From Erysipelotrichaceae bacterium (GTDB taxonomy: Bacteria > Bacillota_I > Bacilli_A > Erysipelotrichales > Erysipelotrichaceae): 9,596 bases of DNA. Below the pieces are notes generated by a model. The model saw nothing but the letters and a program-made list of their open reading frames with translations, ran no database searches and was not told the DNA's origin. The position numbers and the translations under genes are program-made. Shown here in pieces: positions 8,301-9,596 of this stretch. How positions within the stretch are numbered: position 1 is the stretch's first letter; every line of letters starts with the position of its first letter. The stretch covers positions 1-9,596 of the forward strand of contig CAAEDX010000223.1 of assembly GCA_900754715.1 (NCBI GenBank), read 5' to 3'.

Positions 8301-9596
8301 GCAGTTCGCTGAGAACCAGGTCGAATGGAGAACTGGTACAGATTATGGCAATGCGCGTTATATCCGACTGATCAACAACACGGACAGCGCAGTGACCTTT
8401 GATCTGAATACCTTTACGGTCAACTCGGTAGAGGTAGAGGAAAACGAATTTGTCGAGACGACGATGGGCATCAATTCTGCGTATGGCGCCAATGATTCCC
8501 GCCGCACCGGCACGCTGCTCAATGCGTTTGATGGTGAGCTTGACACGGTAACACGTTTCCAGGATTATCCGCAGGAGGGCGGTTACATCACATATAAGCT
8601 GGGTCAGACGAGAAGCATCTCTAAGATCCGCATGTACAACACTGATGGCGAGCTTAACTATCTGCGTGATGGCAAGATCCAGGTTTCTGCCGATGGCGAA
8701 AAATGGATCGACGTAGCTGAGATCGGTGATGGTGTAGAAAATGATAACCATGACAGCCAGGCAACAGATGGTTGGACGCATGATTCCGTAAACCCGGGTA
8801 ATTATTACTTTGAGGGCGAACTGGATGAAGCAGTTGAAGCAAATTATATCCGGATCCTATTCACAGCTGATTATGATCATCGTTTCGTTGCCATCAATGA
8901 GTTTGTGATCAATGATGGTGAAGTTGTACAGACGGTCAATGATCCGACTTACAGCGCGACCGGATACACCGGAAGCGGTGAGGATTTCTACTACTTGACC
9001 GATGGGGATTATACGACTGCGTTCACGGCACCGACCGACAGCGGTGAGATCACCTATAAGCTGAGCGAAAACACGAATATCAACTATCTGACGATCATCC
9101 AGAGCAGCAACATCTCCAACGCTACCGTCATGGCGCGTGTAGGCGCTGATGAATGGATCACGCTGGGTACGATGGACGCAAGTCTCAATGTCTTCTACAA
9201 CACAGAGCATGAGAACATCTTTGAGATCAAGATCGTTTACGATGGTGTTGCGCCGAGCATTTATGAAATCATCGCAAGAAATGTTGAAGGCATCAGCGGT
9301 GAAACGGATAAGACCGCGTTGAACGAAGCGATCGCAGCGGCAGAAGCGCTGGATGGCGAAGACTATACGGCTAACAGCTGGCAGGCGCTGCAAGATGCCC
9401 TGACTGCCGCACAGACAGTTGCGGATAATGCGACCGCAAGCCAGAGCGAGATCAACAATGCCGCAAACGCGCTGAACAGCGCAGTAAGCGCATTGCAGAT
9501 CAAGGCCAGCAATGCCGCGATGACCGCATTGCAGAACATCGTGGACAAAGCAAACGCCCTGCAGGAAGATTCTCTGGCAGAGCTGATCGCCAATGC
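5308..9596 (+). CDS. Secreted multimodular GH84 beta-N-acetylglucosaminidase (hyaluronidase/NagJ-like), 3' end outside window
   Basis: The frame is open for 1429 codons to the window end. ATG 5308 follows AAAGGAGG by 7 bases. Residues 1-30 are a signal peptide (MKKFLRR, hydrophobic core, cleavage near VEA-A), so the enzyme is exported. Residues 36 to about 170 resemble the GH20b-type domain that precedes GH84. The catalytic domain begins at FRGFIEGYYGNPW (184-196), followed by APKDDPYH (219-226). FGVLADDAAG (295-304) holds the adjacent aspartates D300-D301, expected to be the substrate-assisted catalytic pair that polarises the N-acetyl group and acts as acid/base. TNWPCTDN (392-399) is the likely GlcNAc-binding loop. 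A helical post-catalytic region (about 450-645), five beta-rich CBM32/F5-8C-like stretches and FIVAR modules follow. It probably releases terminal GlcNAc from mucin-type or other glycans at the surface. A wall anchor or dockerin may lie beyond the window. Whether it prefers hyaluronan, mucin or O-GlcNAc cannot be told. Confidence 0.93.
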   Translation, partial: MKKFLRRISFGILAAAMGVSLLNLPVTVEAAGEQTEYQIYPTPHEVIYGDSESDLSDSAVIVAEDAIDEYTVNRATEALEEFGITSVEQSDTMQDGVTNVLLGVYGSDDVVDQYFEDNQLIDDETLFDKTDSYILSVDNNVIAVLGKDTDAAFYGMTSLKYIGKQVDNGIVRDLKINDYSDVAFRGFIEGYYGNPWSNEDRAELMKFGGEFKMNQYIFAPKDDPYHNSQWRTLYPQEELTEIAELAKVGNETKCRYVWSIHPFMHSAFNFNNYENDLAVIEAKFQQLLDAGVRQFGVLADDAAGVSVENTNRLLTDLTEWLESKQAEYEGLKTDLLYCPSEYYSSPSVLSKYSVLPENVKVMATGGKIWGEVARDYGANFTEQVERPTYMWTNWPCTDNSKNHLIMGGYTTFLHTDVEPGTYQGIVLNPMQQSEPSKVAIFGNAEFAWNMWESEEKANEVWNDAFSYVDHLDGEETAASNALRELSKHMINQNMDTRVTALDESVELAPKLDAFLEKVEAGTSAVADAEALIDEFQIIKDAAVTYESSYGNARTYEQIQYWINSAKDTADAAIALLNGYIAYEEGNNADVWTYYSNAQTSFENSQTYGFWYVDHTEYAEFGVQHIVPFVEDMMTDLASKVSGIVDPTAIVQRYITNRADNPGGDEENVFDGSDSTYITYSSPNSIAVGEYVGVMYNRAITVNSIEFKMGNTNLRDTFTSAKLQYTADGSEWIDIEGSEYTDNRSEISMDGLDIEARGIRLIATDVRTNTWLSVREININDRNNTSSDTPSGGDIAVTPYNSGWDIYQGAAGNLTDGNDGTYVWYDPGNISGGDHSNAGEYFGMDAGSVVNVGTVRFVVGASGSVDKWTSYHMEYSVDGQSWTTVASYTGASSGQDIIEEDLGGVEARYVRLVNDQQVAKWICFSEMSMTDANYKTTDYTYTNSDACTTIGNDHTLSSTSLEATEGITLQPGEYVGIQLERIKEIESIDVDVTTDALTLQFAENQVEWRTGTDYGNARYIRLINNTDSAVTFDLNTFTVNSVEVEENEFVETTMGINSAYGANDSRRTGTLLNAFDGELDTVTRFQDYPQEGGYITYKLGQTRSISKIRMYNTDGELNYLRDGKIQVSADGEKWIDVAEIGDGVENDNHDSQATDGWTHDSVNPGNYYFEGELDEAVEANYIRILFTADYDHRFVAINEFVINDGEVVQTVNDPTYSATGYTGSGEDFYYLTDGDYTTAFTAPTDSGEITYKLSENTNINYLTIIQSSNISNATVMARVGADEWITLGTMDASLNVFYNTEHENIFEIKIVYDGVAPSIYEIIARNVEGISGETDKTALNEAIAAAEALDGEDYTANSWQALQDALTAAQTVADNATASQSEINNAANALNSAVSALQIKASNAAMTALQNIVDKANALQEDSLAELIAN
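7246..7650 (+). other. CBM32/F5-8C-like module 1 of the GH84 protein
   Basis: Residues about 647-781 contain the order typical of discoidin-like sugar-binding modules. VFDGSDSTYITYSS is followed by GEYVGVMYNRAITVNSIEF, LQYTADGSEWIDI, RGIRLIATD and the closing strand LSVREININD. Such modules usually tether the enzyme to galactose- or GlcNAc-bearing glycans. Boundaries are by eye. Confidence 0.7.
7687..8094 (+). other. CBM32/F5-8C-like module 2 of the GH84 protein
   Basis: Residues about 794-929 repeat the same pattern: NLTDGNDGTYVWYDPG, GEYFGMDAGSVVNVGTVRF, MEYSVDGQSWTTV, ARYVRLVNDQQVAKWICFSE. A short Ser/Asp/Gly-rich linker (NNTSSDTPSGGD, about 784-793) separates it from module 1. It is one of the clearest modules in the tail. 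Confidence 0.75.
8101..8430 (+). other. Shortened, degenerate F5/8C-like module 3 of the GH84 protein
   Basis: Residues about 932-1041 keep GEYVGIQLERIKEIESIDVD and the ARYIRLIN strand. They lack the usual DG.(D)T.W loop at the front and much of the centre, being about 110 residues against about 135-160 in the neighbours. It may be a structural spacer rather than a sugar binder. Confidence 0.5.
8437..8919 (+). other. CBM32/F5-8C-like module 4 of the GH84 protein
   Basis: Residues about 1044-1204 contain LLNAFDGELDTVTRFQ, GGYITYKLGQTRSISKIRMY, KIQVSADGEKWIDVAEI, NYIRILFTADYDHRFVAINE and the closing FVIND. It follows the full discoidin-like plan and is the longest module. Confidence 0.7.
8929..9288 (+). 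other. F5/8C-like module 5 of the GH84 protein
   Basis: Residues about 1208-1327 contain FYYLTDGDYTTAFTAP, GEITYKLSENTNINYLTII, VMARVGADEWITLGTM and IKIVYDGVAPSIYEIIARN. This is a compact version of the same fold and leads into the FIVAR region. Confidence 0.6.
9301..9596 (+). other. FIVAR modules at the visible end of the GH84 protein
   Basis: Residues 1332 to about 1401 are Ala-rich and helical (TALNEAIAAAEALDGEDYT, SWQALQDALTAAQTVADNA, ASQSEINNAANALNSAVSAL), which is the FIVAR pattern. A second helical unit starts at about 1402 and is cut by the window end. FIVAR modules occur in Gram-positive surface proteins, including the clostridial GH84 enzymes, as rigid spacers or protein-protein contacts. 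Confidence 0.75.

Overview
The window looks like a chromosomal segment of a low-to-mid GC Gram-positive (Bacillota), probably a gut or mucosal commensal. The reasons are strong AGGAGG ribosome-binding sites, U-tract hairpin terminators, a cre-like site, a sec-exported multimodular GH84 glycosidase with CBM32 and FIVAR modules, and the gene order pstS-pstC-pstA-pstB-phoU. A placement near the Erysipelotrichia is only a guess. All genes lie on the + strand and GC is roughly one half throughout, with no sign of mobile DNA, RNA genes or CRISPR.

Region 1 (1-5154) is a high-affinity phosphate uptake operon. It holds the 3' part of pstS (binding protein), a perfect hairpin that probably attenuates transcription, pstC and pstA (permeases, overlapping by ATGA), pstB (ATPase), a canonical phoU, and a second, divergent phoU-family gene. 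It closes with a terminator that begins inside the last gene. PstS captures phosphate outside the cell, PstC and PstA form the channel, PstB drives it with ATP, and PhoU proteins normally gate the transporter and relay its state to the Pho two-component system. No such two-component system is visible here.

The operon has three oddities. PstS ends in half of a second binding-protein domain. PstA carries an extracytoplasmic insert of about 135 residues that reads like a PDZ domain. The second PhoU has lost its metal-ligand motifs.

Region 2 (5155-9596) is a separate transcription unit. A 153-base leader contains a cre-like site embedded in a long hairpin. It precedes a very large secreted GH84 beta-N-acetylglucosaminidase (hyaluronidase/NagJ-like) that runs off the window after 1429 codons. 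Its order is signal peptide, GH20b-like domain, GH84 catalytic domain, helical post-catalytic domain, a string of CBM32/F5-8C-like modules, and FIVAR modules. It probably trims GlcNAc from host mucin or other glycans, and its expression is probably tied to carbon status.
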